This document shows positions 7,868 to 17,707 of a DNA stretch of 51,043 bases, piece by piece. The notes under the pieces are model-generated. The model searched no databases. It was not told where the DNA came from and worked only from the letters and a program-made list of their open reading frames with translations. The translations under genes were made by a program, and so were the position numbers. The stretch spans positions 1 to 51,043 of the forward strand of contig JANQJV010000382.1 of the NCBI GenBank assembly GCA_028281465.1, read 5' to 3'. Each line of letters begins with the position of its first letter. The first letter of the stretch is position 1. Source of the DNA: Azospirillaceae bacterium. GTDB lineage: Bacteria > Pseudomonadota > Alphaproteobacteria > Azospirillales > Azospirillaceae.

Positions 7868-9955
7868 CTACTTCTCTTTCATCCTGATGACCACATCGGT
7901 TTCGCCGGCGGCCAAGCGGGCCGAGTGGAAACCCACGCAGCCGTCTTCCGGATAGTCTTGGCTCAAGGCCCGGAACGCGGTTTTGGCCGCATCCAAGTCA
8001 CCGGCGGCAAAGTGGTCGTAGGCGGTGCGGTAGCGATCCAGAAACCCTTCATCGAACCGGTTGGGCGGGAGCGGTTCGAGCACCTGCAGCGGCGTGGTTT
8101 TGCCCTTGAGCACCACTTCGCCGACGAGGCGCGCACGTGCATCCGGCACCCTGGTCGCGGTGGCGGCGGTCATGGCGACCAGCGTGCCGAAATACTTGTT
8201 GAGGCCCTCGACGCGCGCGGCGATGTTCACCGCGTCGCCGATGGCGGTGTATTCGACCCGGTCGAGCGACCCGAAATTGCCGACATTGACCTCGCCCGTA
8301 TGCACGCCGACCCGGGTGATATCGAAAGGCAGGCCGCGCGCGCATTCCCGCTCACTGAAAGTCCGACAGCGCTCGGCTAGTTCGAGTGCGCAGGCAAGGG
8401 CCCGGCGGGCATGGTCCGGCTGCGCCCGAGGGGCGCCGAAAATGGCAAACATGCCGTCGCCGGCGAATTGGATGATGGTGCCACCATGGTGGAACACCCC
8501 ATCGATCAACACTTGACGATAGCGGTTCAAGACCTCCGACAAGGTGACAGCATCCAGGGATTCCGAGAGGGAGGTGAACCCTGCCACATCGGTGAACAAG
8601 AGCGACAGCTCGCGTCGTTCTGCCTCGATGGACAGGCGGGAAGGGTCGTTGATCAACTCATCGAGAAGTTCGGCCGAGATGTAGCGGGAGAACGCAGTCT
8701 GGATGAAGCGCTTTTGCACGCGCTCCTCGCGCCCGGTGAGGAAATCGGCCGTGCCGGTGGCCAGCAGGAAGGCCATGGTCGGCGCAGCCAGCGGCAGCAG
8801 CGGACCACCGAGTTCGAACAGTTTAAAGCCGCATAGCCAAAAAACGGCCAAGGGCAACAGGAGTGCCGCCAAACGTGTCAGGAGCGGCATGGTCCAGCTT
8901 CCGATCAGCAGGCCCAGACCGGCCATGACGGCGACGGTCAAGCCATCGCCCCAAGGGCCAACAGCGGCCCCTTGGCGGCCTTCCAAGAGTTGGGCGATGG
9001 CGTGGCCGTGTACGACGACACCGGGCATATAGCCGGTCTTGTCGTTGTCGACGACGGCAAATGGCGTCCGGTGCCGGTCAACCAAGGTGAGATCGGCACC
9101 GATCAGAACGACCTTGTCCTTGATCCAGGACTCCGGCAGGAACGGCACCGCATGCGCCGGGTAAGCAGCGAAAGGTTGGGTGTCCGCACCCGGCGAGCCA
9201 CGGAAGGCGATCGCAACCGGTTCCCGCGGTGCCGTGTGGCCAAGCCTTTCTACCATTCGCCCGGCCACACCCGGGATAAACGGTCCTGTGTCGATGGCGC
9301 GCCCAGGGTAAATGGCGCGCACGGTTCCGCCCGCCGTGTCTTTGATCATATTGGCGAAGCCACGCAGTTCCGGCGGGACGAAAGTATCCAGGTACGCCTT
9401 CTGGCTCGGCGTCAGGCCGGCATCGGCGCCAGCATAGCTGATGACCAACGGCACCGACAGGTTGTGCAGCACGGATGCCAGGCGCACGTCCTTGTCCTGT
9501 TCCGTCGGCTGGTCAAACAGAAGATCGACCAGGATCGCCCGAGCTCCCTTGGCTGCCAAGCTTTCGAGAACCGTGGCCAGGAACGCCCGGTCGACCGGCG
9601 ACCTGTATGGGAATTGCTCGAGTGTTTCTTCGGTTATCGCAGCGACGACGATGTCGGGATGCTGCGGTTCGTACGGCAACAGAGTGGCAACGCGCACGTC
9701 TGCGGTCCATTGCTCAGCGGTGTGCAACACCGGCACGAAATGCAACGCCGTGACCACCGTCGCCGTGATGGCGAACAGAGCTGCAAGTTTGAGCCAGATC
9801 AGCGGTGTCTGCTGCGGGTCGATGACCGACCGGCGCTCCCTGTCGGGACCGCCAGCGACGACGGGTTGGGGCTCCGGCACGGGCGGGCTCCTGGTGTGCA
9901 AAGGGCTGGACCGGTCGGGATGACCGACAATCATACCGCCATAGCGGTCGGGCAT
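7868..9955 (-). CDS. CHASE2-domain class III adenylate/guanylate cyclase, 695 aa
   Basis: Membrane-bound cyclase predicted to convert a nucleoside triphosphate to a cyclic nucleotide. After an N-terminal membrane segment near residues 53-75 comes an extracytoplasmic CHASE2 sensor domain (about 80-330), then three closely spaced membrane helices (about 335-410), then the catalytic domain: LFTDVAGF and FAGDGMFAIF carry the two metal-binding Asp, and NIAAR the Asn/Arg pair. The residue that is usually the base-reading Lys appears to be Gln (TIIQFAGD), a variant known in some bacterial cyclases, so substrate preference is open. A short TPR-like tail follows. Two in-frame ATGs (9955, 9934) each follow a repeated GCGGT; the start is uncertain. 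The gene lies 38 bases downstream of the phytochrome kinase, so the two are probably one operon. Confidence 0.88.
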   Translation of the reverse strand: MPDRYGGMIVGHPDRSSPLHTRSPPVPEPQPVVAGGPDRERRSVIDPQQTPLIWLKLAALFAITATVVTALHFVPVLHTAEQWTADVRVATLLPYEPQHPDIVVAAITEETLEQFPYRSPVDRAFLATVLESLAAKGARAILVDLLFDQPTEQDKDVRLASVLHNLSVPLVISYAGADAGLTPSQKAYLDTFVPPELRGFANMIKDTAGGTVRAIYPGRAIDTGPFIPGVAGRMVERLGHTAPREPVAIAFRGSPGADTQPFAAYPAHAVPFLPESWIKDKVVLIGADLTLVDRHRTPFAVVDNDKTGYMPGVVVHGHAIAQLLEGRQGAAVGPWGDGLTVAVMAGLGLLIGSWTMPLLTRLAALLLPLAVFWLCGFKLFELGGPLLPLAAPTMAFLLATGTADFLTGREERVQKRFIQTAFSRYISAELLDELINDPSRLSIEAERRELSLLFTDVAGFTSLSESLDAVTLSEVLNRYRQVLIDGVFHHGGTIIQFAGDGMFAIFGAPRAQPDHARRALACALELAERCRTFSERECARGLPFDITRVGVHTGEVNVGNFGSLDRVEYTAIGDAVNIAARVEGLNKYFGTLVAMTAATATRVPDARARLVGEVVLKGKTTPLQVLEPLPPNRFDEGFLDRYRTAYDHFAAGDLDAAKTAFRALSQDYPEDGCVGFHSARLAAGETDVVIRMKEK

Positions 9956-9993
9956 ACCGCCATGGCGGTGGGGACAAGAGTGATCAGTGATCG

Positions 9994-12900
9994 TCAGCGA
10001 CGTCGTTTCGCCAACGTCCGGTCGATCATGTCGAATAAGTCGGCAGCACGGATCGGCTTGCCAATGTACTCATCCATACCTTCGGCCAGGAAGCGTTCCC
10101 GATCGCCCGTCATGGCGAAGGCCGTGATGGCGATGATCGGGACCTGCGGATCGCAACCGCTGACCCGTCCCTGTCGAATGCGACGGGTGATGGCAAGGCC
10201 GTCCAGCTCGGGCAGTTGGATATCCATTAGGATGAGATCGGCTGGCGCCCGTGACAGGCTCTCGAGCGCCGCCGGTCCGTCGGCCGCGAATTGCAGCCGA
10301 TGGCGGCTGTCCTGAAACAGGTGGTCAAGGAGGCTGCGGCTGAATTCATCATCGTCGACCACCAGAATCGTCGCGCCATCGGTCGCTGCCAGCGGTGGCG
10401 TCACCGGGATTTCCGTCGGGTGGGCGTCGGTGATCCCCTCAACCGTGGTCAGGGGAGCGGTAAACGAGAACCGTGAGCCGACGCCGGGTGCGGACTCAAC
10501 CCAGATGCGCCCGCCGATCTGGGACACGAGCTGTTTGCAAATGGCAAGACCGACCCCGGAGCCGGAATAGCGCCGGGTGAACAACGAATCTTCCTGTTCG
10601 AACATCTCGAACACACGGGTGGCGTTCTCCGGCTTGATGCCGATACCCGTGTCGGTTACCTGAAAAAGATAGAACGACCCTGGCCGGGCCAGGCCGACGG
10701 ACACGCTCACGTGGCCGATATGGGTGAACTTGAAGGCGTTGCCGACCAAATTGAACAGGATTTGCTCGATCGCCTGACGCGCTCCGTTGACCTGCGCCGG
10801 GACGTCTGGAGCGATCAGCACGTTCACGCCGACGCTGGGCCGCTTGCGCCCACTCAGCAGCTTGACGACGTCGTTGATTTCCTCACGCAAGCTGAAATCG
10901 CCACAGACTGCTTCGGTCTTGCCGGCTTCGATGCGCGACAGGTCGAGAATGTCGTCGACCAACTGCAGAAGATTGTAGCCCGAGCGGGCGATCATGCTGA
11001 TCTGGCCGCGCCGTTTGGCGTCACGCTCACCGGTTTCCAGGTGTTCGGAAAAGCCGATGATGGCGTTGAGGGGTGTGCGCAGCTCGTGGCTCATGGCGGC
11101 GAGAAAACGGCTCTTGGCGGCATTGGCGAGTTCGGCCACCTGTTTGGCCTCGAGGAGTTCCGCCTCGGTCTTCTTGCGTTCCGTCAAGTCGAGGATGCTG
11201 CCAATGAGGCAGGCGCGGTTAGTCCACTTAAATCGGCGCAACGAGATGAGGCACCAAACGGTACTGTCATCGGGACGGCGAATCTGCAATTCGCGCCCAG
11301 TCACCTCGCCGTGGCTGCGGATGTCACGCAAGATGGCCGTGCGCTCCTTGGCGTCTGCGTAGAACTCGGCGATTTCTCGGCCGATCAACTGGTTGGCGCC
11401 GCACCCCATGATGTCCCCGAGGGCGGCATTGGCGAAATGGAGTATGCCGCTGGCCATGTCTATGATGGACAAGCCAACCGGCGAAAGTTCGGCGATGAGA
11501 CGGAATCGCTCTTCGCTTTCGCGGATTTCGGCCTCCGCCCGATCGCGGAACACCGTGAACCGCTGTTCTTCCGCCAGTTCGGCCAAGGCGTGGGTCAGCA
11601 CTGTCACAGCGGCCATGTCGGCGTCCGAAAAGCCACGTGCCCGGCCGCACACGCTTTCCCGCCAAGCGGCAAACGACGTGCGCGGACGCAGGGTTCCGGG
11701 CGCGTCACGGTCCCGGTGCACCGCCTTGTTCGGGTTGCCTGCCCAGATGACGCTGTGCCGGTACTCCGGGCGGCCGAACAGGACGAAGTCATCGTCGCCC
11801 GTCACCAGGGGCAAGAACACACCGCCGGCGCAATGCTCCAGGAACGGAGCAGGTAAGGTCAGGAAATCTGCGAAACGGTTGGTCACGAGCCGACCATCCT
11901 GGCAGGCCGGTTTCAATCCACCAAGGTCAGGAACGTCGGCCGGTGCGGCACCCAGCGCCAGCAGTGTGCCGCCGATGCGCCCGAGCACGGTATCCGCCTC
12001 TAGGGCTCCCATCACATCCGCCTGTGTCGCTCGGAGTGCTTGCGCCAGATCGCCGGTGGCGGCGAACCGGGTCTTGAGGGCTTCGCTTGCCACTCGTGCC
12101 TGGGATTCCCGGCGGATTTGGTCGCGGTGGTCGATGCCGACATTGTTGGAAGCGAGCAGTTGGGCGCATTCTTGGCACGCCAAGCGGGCCAGTGCGGTCA
12201 CCGCACGTGGTTTGGTATGGTGACAAGCAACCAGACCCCAGAAGGCACCGTCAACCAGAATGGAAACGGACAGGGATGCGGCCACGCCCATGTTGCGCAA
12301 GTACTGCCGGTGGATCGGCGACACCGACCGCAGACCCGCATAGGACAGGTCGGTTGGCCGGCTGGTTTCCGGATCGCGCGCCGGGATTAGGGCGACTTCC
12401 TCATAATCGACCGCCGGAATTAGCCGGATAACGTTGCGGGTATAGAGATCGCGAGCTTGGCTTGGGATGTCCGATTCCGGAAAGTGCAACCCGAAGTAGG
12501 ACTCGACGCTCGGATGGTGGTATTCGGCAACCACCTCGCCGTGCCAATCGGCGTGGAATTGGTACACCATGACCCGGTCGAAACCGGTTACCTCGGCGAT
12601 GTGGGCGACGGTGGCGTCGAGCAGTTGCCGCAAGGTCTGCGCATTGCTCATGTCGAGCAGCGTGCCCGTGCGGGCGCGTTGTTTGGCAAAGAACGCGCCG
12701 AATTCCGTCTCCGGCTCATGGAACCGTTCCAGCTCGACGATGATGCGCGACCCATCGGCGAATGACGATACGAGATAGCTGTGGACGGCCCCGTCGCGCC
12801 GCGGCACCGAGGTCAGTTTCGGTTGATAATAATGTGGCGACCGCACCGGTTCGGCCGGCGTCGCCACGGCCAGAATCGACCGGCCGCATGGCAGATCGGA

Positions 12901-13095
12901 CAGTGGCCGACCCAGCACGTCGTCTGGTGCTGCGTCGAGAAGGTCGGCGATATTGCGGCTGGCCTGTACGACGCGGTGGTCGCTGGCAGCGAGGACGAGC
13001 AAGGCACCATGTGCCTGGATGTGGCCCGGAACATGGATCGGCTCGTCATGGCATTGCACCAGGTCTAGGGCCGGACCGCTGTCTTGTGCGCGCAT
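9994..13095 (-). CDS. bphP: Bacteriophytochrome hybrid histidine kinase, 1033 aa
   Basis: Red/far-red photoreceptor kinase. Domain order: N-terminal PAS with the bilin-binding Cys15 directly before HDEPIHVPGHIQAHG; GAF with FPESDIPSQAR (the DIP motif) and SPIHRQYLRNMGV (conserved His); PHY with the PRTSF tongue; a PAS domain; HisKA with SHELRTP; an ATPase with NLVGNAFKFT, DTGIGI and GSGVGLAI; and a C-terminal receiver with VVDDDEFSR and phospho-acceptor MDIQLPELDG. I chose ATG 13095 because GGAGGAGA lies 8 bases upstream; a GTG 45 bases earlier is open but lacks such a site. The attached receiver lets it end or relay phosphotransfer; no separate response regulator or haem oxygenase gene is beside it. 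Output may couple to the cyclase downstream. Confidence 0.95.
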   Translation of the reverse strand: MRAQDSGPALDLVQCHDEPIHVPGHIQAHGALLVLAASDHRVVQASRNIADLLDAAPDDVLGRPLSDLPCGRSILAVATPAEPVRSPHYYQPKLTSVPRRDGAVHSYLVSSFADGSRIIVELERFHEPETEFGAFFAKQRARTGTLLDMSNAQTLRQLLDATVAHIAEVTGFDRVMVYQFHADWHGEVVAEYHHPSVESYFGLHFPESDIPSQARDLYTRNVIRLIPAVDYEEVALIPARDPETSRPTDLSYAGLRSVSPIHRQYLRNMGVAASLSVSILVDGAFWGLVACHHTKPRAVTALARLACQECAQLLASNNVGIDHRDQIRRESQARVASEALKTRFAATGDLAQALRATQADVMGALEADTVLGRIGGTLLALGAAPADVPDLGGLKPACQDGRLVTNRFADFLTLPAPFLEHCAGGVFLPLVTGDDDFVLFGRPEYRHSVIWAGNPNKAVHRDRDAPGTLRPRTSFAAWRESVCGRARGFSDADMAAVTVLTHALAELAEEQRFTVFRDRAEAEIRESEERFRLIAELSPVGLSIIDMASGILHFANAALGDIMGCGANQLIGREIAEFYADAKERTAILRDIRSHGEVTGRELQIRRPDDSTVWCLISLRRFKWTNRACLIGSILDLTERKKTEAELLEAKQVAELANAAKSRFLAAMSHELRTPLNAIIGFSEHLETGERDAKRRGQISMIARSGYNLLQLVDDILDLSRIEAGKTEAVCGDFSLREEINDVVKLLSGRKRPSVGVNVLIAPDVPAQVNGARQAIEQILFNLVGNAFKFTHIGHVSVSVGLARPGSFYLFQVTDTGIGIKPENATRVFEMFEQEDSLFTRRYSGSGVGLAICKQLVSQIGGRIWVESAPGVGSRFSFTAPLTTVEGITDAHPTEIPVTPPLAATDGATILVVDDDEFSRSLLDHLFQDSRHRLQFAADGPAALESLSRAPADLILMDIQLPELDGLAITRRIRQGRVSGCDPQVPIIAITAFAMTGDRERFLAEGMDEYIGKPIRAADLFDMIDRTLAKRRR

Positions 13096-13681
13096 GGCAG
13101 GGTCTCCTCCACGGCCCGGGCGGACCGTCTTGATCGGCACACTGGTGTTCAGCCATCGGAGTCTGAACGGAAATCGATGCCAAAGCCAATAACGCGGAGA
13201 GGGTTAAATCGAAATCGGGGTTTTCCCGCATCCATGATTGGGCCGACGGGGTAGGTCTGCTCGCCATATGCCGGCACTGCACCGAGTCTGATGGCCCGAG
13301 TCTGGCTGCCCGCCGCCCGTTGCGGCGGGTTGTCGCAGGATGGGGAGGGACCGACACGCGTGATCCGAAATGTGAATGGCCTCTTGACAATAGTCGTTAA
13401 AAGGCAAGCCAAAACAGCCGCCAGCAATCTAAAACTCCTATTTACTGAAAAGAGAAAGACCAAATATTTTACATTGATCTATATAGAACAATTCTTATCG
13501 CGCACTAAATTGCTTGATCGTATTGTAAATTATGCGCAGTTTCAGTATCATCGAGGCATCTTGCCAAGACTTGAAAAGCTGGTTGGCTGCAACGTGTTGG
13601 CATTTGGAGATCATCCCAATAGATCAATAAGCCAGGAGAGTGGGCTAAACTGCGTTCGATAGCGCGCATTGAAATGGTCTG
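13096..13681. other. Upstream region of the phytochrome gene, AT-rich in part
   Basis: The 5' part is GC-rich without a gene. From about 13380 to 13640 the sequence is strongly AT-rich, including a TTGACA at 13384 and long A/T runs. ORFs crossing it (for example 13505-13676 on the minus strand) are not convincing. It probably contains promoter elements or a short foreign insert. Confidence 0.4.
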
Positions 13682-13987
13682 GTGGACATCATCACGGCGG
13701 ATCGCCACGAGCGAGATCGCGGGCGACGGCGGTGCCGAAACCCGCATGTTCGACCGACAGACTGTCGTCAACACGGCCGCTTCCTCAACGAAGACGGGTA
13801 TAGAAACGCTCGCGTCGACGGCGTCGCCGAATGGCTCGAGGACTTCCTCAGAACCGATCTGGCGGCCTGGGCCAAGGATCCGACCCTGACCGAACTGCAG
13901 GGCCTGATGGTGGACGCACCCGCCAATGCCAACGATGCGGTCGTCGGGTTGCTGGCGGTGGACGACGACTATCGGCTGGCGGCATAA
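13682..13987 (+). pseudogene. Possible gene fragment upstream of the secretion genes
   Basis: The last 65 codons (from about GYRNARVDGVAEWLEDFL to VVGLLAVDDDYRLAA) have convincing protein composition, acidic and helical, ending at a TAA at 13985-13987. The first 35 codons look random, and no ribosome-binding site precedes the ATG, so the 5' end is probably lost. No family recognised. Confidence 0.3.
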
Positions 13988-14336
13988 GACCCACATCCCA
14001 TGGTTTCCCGGTACTGGGCCTGCTTGCGGACCGAGACCGGGGACCGTGGGGTCCGATCCACCCGGGCCGGCGGTCTGTAGACATGATCCACGAGAAATTT
14101 ATTAAAAACTATGCCTTCAATTCTTTGAAAACGGCACCTTGGGGCATCTTCCTTAAGTGACATCAAGGGGAACATGCTTTGATTTTGTGGTGCACGGAGA
14201 TAGTCTACACCATAAAGCTGGCCAAGCGCTGCCGGATCGAAATCAAGACGTCCGGACGTCGTGTGTCTGTGCCGTTTCTCGTTTCCTTCAGGTTTACCAT
14301 GGTCCCGCGGTGGGACCACCGCATTCGGAGACCTCC

Positions 14337-16097
14337 ATGCCGCGCACACGCCCGCAGCCGACCTGCCTCGACCAGGCTTTGGCCCATATTCGGCGCCCGC
14401 TGTTGGGCGTGGCGTTGTTCAGCGGCCTGATCAATCTGCTCATGCTGTCGACCCCGATCTACATGATGCAGGTGTATGACCGAGTGCTGTCGAGCGGACA
14501 CCAGGAGACACTGCTCTATCTCACGATCATCGTCGGCGTGGCTTTGGCCGTGCTGGCGCTCTTGGACAGCATGCGTGCCTGGGTGCTGTCGCGGGCCGGG
14601 GCCTGGTTGGTTGCCGGTCTGAACGAGCGAGTCACTGCCGGCAGTATCCTGGCGCGGTTGAAAGGGGTGCCAACTGGCTCGCAGCCACAGCGCGACCTAC
14701 GCCAGATCCAGAGCTTTCTTGGCGGTCAGGGCCTCACGCCCCTATTCGATCTGCCATGGATTCCAGTGTTCGTCGCCCTGTTGTGGCTGTTGCATCCCTG
14801 GTTCGGTCTGCTCGCCTTGATCGTGGGGATCAGCCTGTTCTGTCTGGGTGTGCTGAACGAGGTGATCACACGGTCCCCATTGAAGCGGGCCGGGGCCTGC
14901 CAGGTCGCCGGATACGAGCATCTGGAGGCATTGGCGCGCAACGCCGAAGCGATCCAGGCCATGGGTATGATGCGGGCTTTGACCCGGCGTTGGGCCACCC
15001 AGGATGCGGAGGCCACGGCCTGGACCGAACAAGCCACAGAGCGCGGTGCCCTGCTCCAAGGGATTTCCAAGTTTTGCCGTTTGGCGGCCCAGGTTGGTGT
15101 GCTCGGCCTCGGAGCCTTGCTGGTGCTGGACGGACAGCTTTCCGCCGGCACCATGATCGCCGCGTCGATTCTGCTCGGCCGGGCCCTTGCCCCCGTGGAG
15201 CAGACGATCGGGGCCTGGAAACAATGGGTTGCCACCCACTCCGCCTACGACCGTGTGCAAAGCCTGCTCCGCGCTGTGGATCCGAATCCCGACGCGATGG
15301 CGCTGCCGGCCCCGACCGGACAGCTCACAGTCGAGGCTGTGGCGTATCAGCCGCGCCCGGACCGACCGCCCATACTCAAGGGCATTGGGTTCAAGGCAGC
15401 ATCGGGTGAAATGGTCGGATTGATCGGTCCATCCGGATCCGGCAAGAGCACGTTGTGCCAATTGCTGGTCGGCTTGTTCCCGCCTTCTGCCGGGCATGTC
15501 CGCTTGGATGGAGCTGACCTGCATCGCCGAAACCGTGAAGAGATCGGCCCATTCATTGGATATATCCCTCAGGACGTGGAGCTCTTCCCCGGCAGCATCG
15601 CCGAAAACATCGCGCGCATGGCAGCGGACCCGGATGCCGAGGACGTGGTGGCCGCCGCCCGCCTGGCCGGCGTGCACGAGCTGATCTTGCAGCAGCCCAA
15701 AGGCTATGATACCGAGCTCGGCGAACGCGGCCAGGGCCTCTCCGCCGGTCAGCGACAACGGGTTGCCCTGGCCCGAGCCTTGTACCGCCGGCCAACCTTG
15801 CTCGTGTTGGACGAGCCCAACGCGAACCTTGACGCGGCCGGCGACCAGGCCCTGCAGCAAGCCTTGCAGCAGATGAAGGAGACCGGCACCACCATTGTGA
15901 TGGTGGCACATCGGCTACCGGACCTCAAACTGGCCGACACGGTGTTGGTGTTGCGCGACGGTACCCAGCAGGCGTTCGGCCCGCGCGACCAGGTGCTGCG
16001 GCCGCCGAGTTCGGCCAAGGCAGCAGCGCCTGTGCGCCCGCTGTTCCAGAAACCCGAGACGGCGCCCGCAGCCGTGTCTCTGGCGGCCTGGAGCTGA
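14337..16097 (+). CDS. Type I secretion ABC transporter (PrtD/HlyB-like), 586 aa
   Basis: Fused membrane and ATPase protein that powers export of proteins straight to the outside through a membrane fusion protein and an outer-membrane channel. Membrane helices span roughly residues 20-310 (for example VALFSGLINLLML); the nucleotide-binding domain follows with Walker A GPSGSGKS, signature LSAGQRQR and Walker B LLVLDEP, followed by the H-loop AHRLP. It lacks the N-terminal C39-like domain of HlyB, which places it with PrtD-type exporters of RTX proteases, lipases and similar proteins. ATG 14337 is preceded by GGAG; upstream in-frame codons look non-coding. The stop lies four bases before the next gene. 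Confidence 0.93.
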   Translation: MPRTRPQPTCLDQALAHIRRPLLGVALFSGLINLLMLSTPIYMMQVYDRVLSSGHQETLLYLTIIVGVALAVLALLDSMRAWVLSRAGAWLVAGLNERVTAGSILARLKGVPTGSQPQRDLRQIQSFLGGQGLTPLFDLPWIPVFVALLWLLHPWFGLLALIVGISLFCLGVLNEVITRSPLKRAGACQVAGYEHLEALARNAEAIQAMGMMRALTRRWATQDAEATAWTEQATERGALLQGISKFCRLAAQVGVLGLGALLVLDGQLSAGTMIAASILLGRALAPVEQTIGAWKQWVATHSAYDRVQSLLRAVDPNPDAMALPAPTGQLTVEAVAYQPRPDRPPILKGIGFKAASGEMVGLIGPSGSGKSTLCQLLVGLFPPSAGHVRLDGADLHRRNREEIGPFIGYIPQDVELFPGSIAENIARMAADPDAEDVVAAARLAGVHELILQQPKGYDTELGERGQGLSAGQRQRVALARALYRRPTLLVLDEPNANLDAAGDQALQQALQQMKETGTTIVMVAHRLPDLKLADTVLVLRDGTQQAFGPRDQVLRPPSSAKAAAPVRPLFQKPETAPAAVSLAAWS

Positions 16098-16101
16098 TAG
16101 G

Positions 16102-17436
16102 ATGATGGCCGTGGGAACCGCTTCCGCCGAAGGTCTGGCACGCAAGACGCGTCTGCCAGCGCTGGTGAGTTTGGTTATCTGCTTGGTGTTCTTCGGAGTG
16201 TTCGGAAGTTGGGCCGCCATGGCACCGTTGGCCGGCGGTGCCTTGGCGCCTGGCGTGATCAGTCCGGTCGGCAGCCGGCGCATCGTGCAGCACCTGGAAG
16301 GCGGCATCATCGAAGAGCTGCTGGTGCGCGACGGCGATCCGGTGATTGTCGGCACACCGCTTGTCGTTCTGGCCAGGACTCAGGCACTAGCCAGCCGTAA
16401 CATCTATCAGGAGCGCAGGCGTAGCCTGACCGCGACCATCGCCCGCCTGAAGGCCGAACAGCACGGCGATTGGGAGATCACCTTTCCACCCTGGCTGCTG
16501 GCGACAGCCGATCAGCCCGAAGTGGCCGAGGTGCTGGACGGCCAACGCCATCTGTTCGCCACGCGGCGCGAACAGATGGAGAGCCGGGTTGCCATCCTGC
16601 GCCTGCGCATTGCCCAGTTGCGCCGGCAGATCGACGGGTTGACGGCGCGCATCGCCAGCGAGACACGCCAGATCGCCCTGATCGACGAGGAGATCGCCGA
16701 TGTCGCCTCCTTGGTCGACAAGGGCCTGGGGCGCAAGCCGCGCCTGCTCGCCCTGCAGCGCGACCAGGCGGAGATCGCGGGCAGTCGCGCCGAGAACCAG
16801 GCCGACGTGGCGCGGGCCGAGCAAGCGATCGGCGAGACCGAGCTGGAGATTCTGGACCTGGATGCCAACCGGCAGGCCGAGATCGCCGACGCGCTGTTCG
16901 AGGCGCAGAACCAGTTGACGGAGATTTCCGAGAGCACGGTCGCGGCGGAAGACGTCCTGCAGCGGACCACGGTGACGGCCCCGGTTGCCGGCGTGGTGGT
17001 GAACCGGCGCTTCAGCACCACGGGCGGTGTGATCGGGCCGGGCGATCCGATCCTCGACATCGTGCCGGCGGAAGACGACCTGATCATCGAGGCGCGTGTG
17101 GCACCGCTGGACATCGACCTTGTGCATCCGGGCCAGGTGGCCAAGGTGCATTTGTCGGCGTTCAACCAGCGTCTGCTGCCGCAGATCGAAGGCCGCGTCC
17201 GCTCGGTATCGGCGGACGCCATGCTGGATGAGACCACCAGCGAGCGCTACTTCAAGGCCGTGGTCGAGGTCGACCGCCTGCTTTTGGACATCATCGCGCG
17301 CAAACACGAGGTGTCGTTGGACCTCGCGCCCGGCATGCCGGCCGAAGTTCTGCTGGTTGCCCGCAGCCGCACGCTCGTTGAGTATCTCCTTGAGCCACTC
17401 GCGGACTCTTTCCGCCGCAGCTTCCGCGAAGGGTGA
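16102..17436 (+). CDS. Type I secretion membrane fusion protein (HlyD/PrtE family), 444 aa
   Basis: Periplasmic adaptor joining the ABC exporter to a TolC-like channel. It has a short cytoplasmic N-terminus, one membrane helix near residues 15-37 (LVSLVICLVFFGVFGSWAAM), a biotinyl-lipoyl-like strand pair (GAL APGVISPVGSRR and GGVIGPGDPILDIVPAED), a long coiled-coil hairpin in between, rich in Arg, Glu and Gln, and a C-terminal beta barrel near SLDLAPGMPAEVLL. Length is normal for the family. ATG 16102 starts four bases after the transporter stop, with GGAG inside the previous gene. No outer-membrane channel or Gly/Asp-repeat substrate gene is next to it. Confidence 0.92.
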   Translation: MMAVGTASAEGLARKTRLPALVSLVICLVFFGVFGSWAAMAPLAGGALAPGVISPVGSRRIVQHLEGGIIEELLVRDGDPVIVGTPLVVLARTQALASRNIYQERRRSLTATIARLKAEQHGDWEITFPPWLLATADQPEVAEVLDGQRHLFATRREQMESRVAILRLRIAQLRRQIDGLTARIASETRQIALIDEEIADVASLVDKGLGRKPRLLALQRDQAEIAGSRAENQADVARAEQAIGETELEILDLDANRQAEIADALFEAQNQLTEISESTVAAEDVLQRTTVTAPVAGVVVNRRFSTTGGVIGPGDPILDIVPAEDDLIIEARVAPLDIDLVHPGQVAKVHLSAFNQRLLPQIEGRVRSVSADAMLDETTSERYFKAVVEVDRLLLDIIARKHEVSLDLAPGMPAEVLLVARSRTLVEYLLEPLADSFRRSFREG

Positions 17437-17707
17437 GGGGAGGCCGGCACCGGTGACGGCAGGACCCACGTCGGTAGATGTCCCAGCCACCCGGAACCGA
17501 TCGCCGAACCGGTGGCTGGTGGCCTCCCATCCACGGCCAGGATCGTTACCGACCGGCGCGGCTGAGCATCGATCAGTTTGAACATTTGACCTGGACAATC
17601 AGCGTGTATTCAAGGGTTCCGCCTGTGACGGATGACGGATATGTCATATGGACGATGTCATAAATATTGTGTAGAGCATCGAAACAACCCCAAGCTGCGG
17701 TTGCCGA

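Noticed and set aside
8972-10315. Long plus-strand ORF (447 codons) opposite the cyclase and phytochrome genes
   Set aside because: It is a shadow of high-GC coding DNA on the other strand, with Arg/His-rich composition and no ribosome-binding site or family motif.
13149-13463. Minus-strand ORF of 104 codons upstream of the phytochrome gene
   Set aside because: No ribosome-binding site, mixed composition and no family; it probably spans regulatory DNA.
14083-14160. 25-codon low-GC ORF (MIHEKFIKNYAFN...) ahead of the secretion genes
   Set aside because: Too short and without a ribosome-binding site; cannot be told from chance.
14742-15911. Long minus-strand ORF (389 codons) opposite the ABC transporter
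   Set aside because: The plus-strand gene has intact Walker and signature motifs; the minus ORF has no recognisable feature.
16387-17598. Minus-strand ORF of 403 codons opposite the membrane fusion protein
   Set aside because: Codon-shadow composition (His, Arg, Gln-rich) and no motifs; the fusion protein reading is clear.
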